From Methanotrichaceae archaeon (lineage in GTDB: Archaea; Halobacteriota; Methanosarcinia; Methanotrichales; Methanotrichaceae), in contig DUKF01000219.1 of the NCBI GenBank assembly GCA_013329455.1, positions 1 through 15,469 of the forward strand: DNA of 15,469 nt, in the 5' to 3' direction. Below the pieces are notes generated by a model. That model was not told where the DNA came from and searched no databases. It saw nothing but the letters and a program-made list of their open reading frames with translations. The translations under genes and the position numbers were made by a program. Below, piece after piece: positions 14,161-15,469 of this stretch (within the stretch, counting starts at the first letter, position 1; each line of letters opens with the position of its first letter).

Positions 14161-15469
14161 TCACCTCCCCTCCTGGGCCTCGGCGGGCCCGTTAACGACG
14201 ATCGGCTCCGGGTTTCTGAGGTACTTGTCGGGGACCGGGTAGTTTGCTAGGCCGATGGTGTAGTACTTGAACCACTCCTTGACGTCGGCCATCATGTCCC
14301 GCGCAAGGCCCTCGTCGACCTTTGGCTCGCAGTAGTACCTCCTCGCCTCGGGGACGGCGACGACCTCGCCCTGTCTGACGACGACCTGCCCGTCCTTTAT
14401 CGTGTACTCGGCCTTTCCAAAAGCCCCGATGATCATCTCGTGATCTGCGGGGTTTAGCCTCTCAGGGTCGATGTCGTAGACGGTGACGTCTCCGTCGGCC
14501 CCGGTTCCAAGGTGGCCCTTCCTGTGGGCCATCCCGATCGTCCTCGCAGTGTTCGCCCTGGTCAGTATCGCAATCTCGAAAAGGCTCATCTCCCTCTCGA
14601 TCCCGCCGAGGCTCGACCGATCGTACCCCCACTTATGGCACTCAGCGGCTGTGTCGTCTCTCGCCCGCCGTGACATCAGCCAGGCTATGACCTGGGGGTA
14701 CTGGGTGAAGATCCCACCATTGGGATGGTCTGTGGTCATGATAGTCTTCCAGGGGTCGTCCACCAAAAGGAGCATCTCAAGGCCGATCGCCCATTGGACT
14801 GCGCTTATGGGATTTCCTTTCAGATAGGTGAAAGGTATCACCCCAGATCCGCACTCCAGCTCGACGTCGGTATTCGACCACTTCTGACCCCCGATCCCGG
14901 CGAGAACGTAAAGATCGTGGATCGACGGCCCGTCCCCGGTCATGCAGGTGGCAGGCCCGAAGGGTACGGCCCCGTTGTCGATCACCACGTGGTCGGCCTT
15001 GTTGACGTATTTAGCGAGGCCATCAGCACCGGACTCAAAGTCCCTCCAGCTCGTGCCGCCGAAGGCGCTGAACTGGGCGTGGGCGAGGTAGACGCTCTGG
15101 GCCCGACGCGGATCGATCTCAGTCTTGGCCCACTCGACATCGATCTTCGGATCGGGGCTGACGTCCGCCGGGACGGCGAGCGAATCTTTCGTGATCTCCC
15201 AGTTTCCAGGGTGGCCCAGGTTGTTTGCGTGAAGGTGAAGGGAGATTGGCATCCCCAACATCTCGTTCACATCGGCAAGGCCGTGGATCACCTCTCTTGA
15301 CGTAACGTCGAAGTGGATGTTCGGCTCGTCGAGGGTGCGGACGTTCTTTCCCCAGCCCCAGTTCTCGACACCGGCCGGGTTTACGCACTTGATCCCGTAA
15401 GCCTTGTGGGTCTTCATCATCCAGGCGACGTAGGCTGCCGCCTTCTCGATCTCGCCCTCGTGGAGGAAG
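14161..15469 (-). CDS. fmdA: Formylmethanofuran dehydrogenase subunit A (amidohydrolase), N-terminus outside the window
   Basis: The amidohydrolase subunit that condenses formate with methanofuran at a binuclear zinc site; formate reaches it from subunit B by an internal tunnel. The reading frame is open to the right edge, continuing upstream of the internal ATG at 15420, so about the first 130-150 residues, including the HxH metal pair, are cut off. Visible metal-site segments are IKCVNPAG (the lysine that is carbamylated in the known structure), SLHLHANNLGHPGNW, VYLAHAQFSAFGG and MTTDHPNGGIFTQYP (the aspartate ligand). The C-terminal beta-sandwich of cyclic amidohydrolases (GADGDVTVYDID, YTIKDGQVVVRQGEVV) is complete. 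It is followed at once by fmdC. In M. barkeri the order is fmdEFACDB, so fmdF and fmdE would be expected upstream. Confidence 0.96.
   Translation of the reverse strand, partial: FLHEGEIEKAAAYVAWMMKTHKAYGIKCVNPAGVENWGWGKNVRTLDEPNIHFDVTSREVIHGLADVNEMLGMPISLHLHANNLGHPGNWEITKDSLAVPADVSPDPKIDVEWAKTEIDPRRAQSVYLAHAQFSAFGGTSWRDFESGADGLAKYVNKADHVVIDNGAVPFGPATCMTGDGPSIHDLYVLAGIGGQKWSNTDVELECGSGVIPFTYLKGNPISAVQWAIGLEMLLLVDDPWKTIMTTDHPNGGIFTQYPQVIAWLMSRRARDDTAAECHKWGYDRSSLGGIEREMSLFEIAILTRANTARTIGMAHRKGHLGTGADGDVTVYDIDPERLNPADHEMIIGAFGKAEYTIKDGQVVVRQGEVVAVPEARRYYCEPKVDEGLARDMMADVKEWFKYYTIGLANYPVPDKYLRNPEPIVVNGPAEAQEGR

Noticed and set aside
1..15469. CRISPR array, insertion sequence, integrase or attachment site
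   Set aside because: No evenly spaced direct repeats, transposase motifs or tRNA-edge repeats were seen on either strand.

Overview
The window looks like a methanogenic archaeon, most likely a GC-rich member of the Methanosarcinales such as Methanothrix (Methanosaeta). The genus is an inference; the archaeal methanogen assignment is firm. The evidence is a formylmethanofuran dehydrogenase gene block, a group II chaperonin (thermosome), a type I-alpha glutamine synthetase, archaeal TATA boxes and strong GGAGG-type ribosome binding sites.

Layout. (1) 1-1878 (+): an AT-rich, lysine-rich TPR protein whose composition is unlike the rest of the window. (2) 1980-2834 (-): a C45-like Ntn hydrolase. 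(3) 3053-3260 (-): a decayed SMR drug-efflux gene with an internal deletion and a frameshift. (4) 3532-5157 (+): the thermosome, with a long leader containing a perfect palindrome. (5) 5571-6413 (+): a YdhR-like small protein followed by an orphan, short FmdE-like protein. (6) 6414-6964: a gene-free stretch rich in perfect hairpins that ends in a T8 run, a candidate RNA locus. (7) 6965-8302 (-) and 8449-8994 (+): glnA and a divergently transcribed ribbon-helix-helix regulator. They share an intergenic region with a perfect inverted repeat; glnA itself looks leaderless. (8) 9068-10018 (-): a GalE-like sugar-nucleotide epimerase. (9) 10091-15469 (-): fmdA (cut by the window end), fmdC, fmdD and fmdB, tightly spaced, followed by an FdhD-like gene and a DUF4213/DUF364 gene.

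How it fits together. The fmdA-C-D-B order matches the tail of the molybdenum-type fmdEFACDB operon known from Methanosarcina barkeri, so fmdE and fmdF probably lie just beyond the right edge. The enzyme interconverts CO2 plus methanofuran and formylmethanofuran at a molybdo- or tungstopterin site. The two genes after fmdB are plausible cofactor or metal-handling accessories. The FdhD-like protein, however, has lost the cysteine motif and about 30 internal residues of ordinary FdhD. That divergent accessory pair, the glnA/regulator intergenic operator candidate and the hairpin-rich region downstream of the FmdE-like gene are the most interesting unexplained parts. All assignments rest on reading motifs by eye; no database search was possible.
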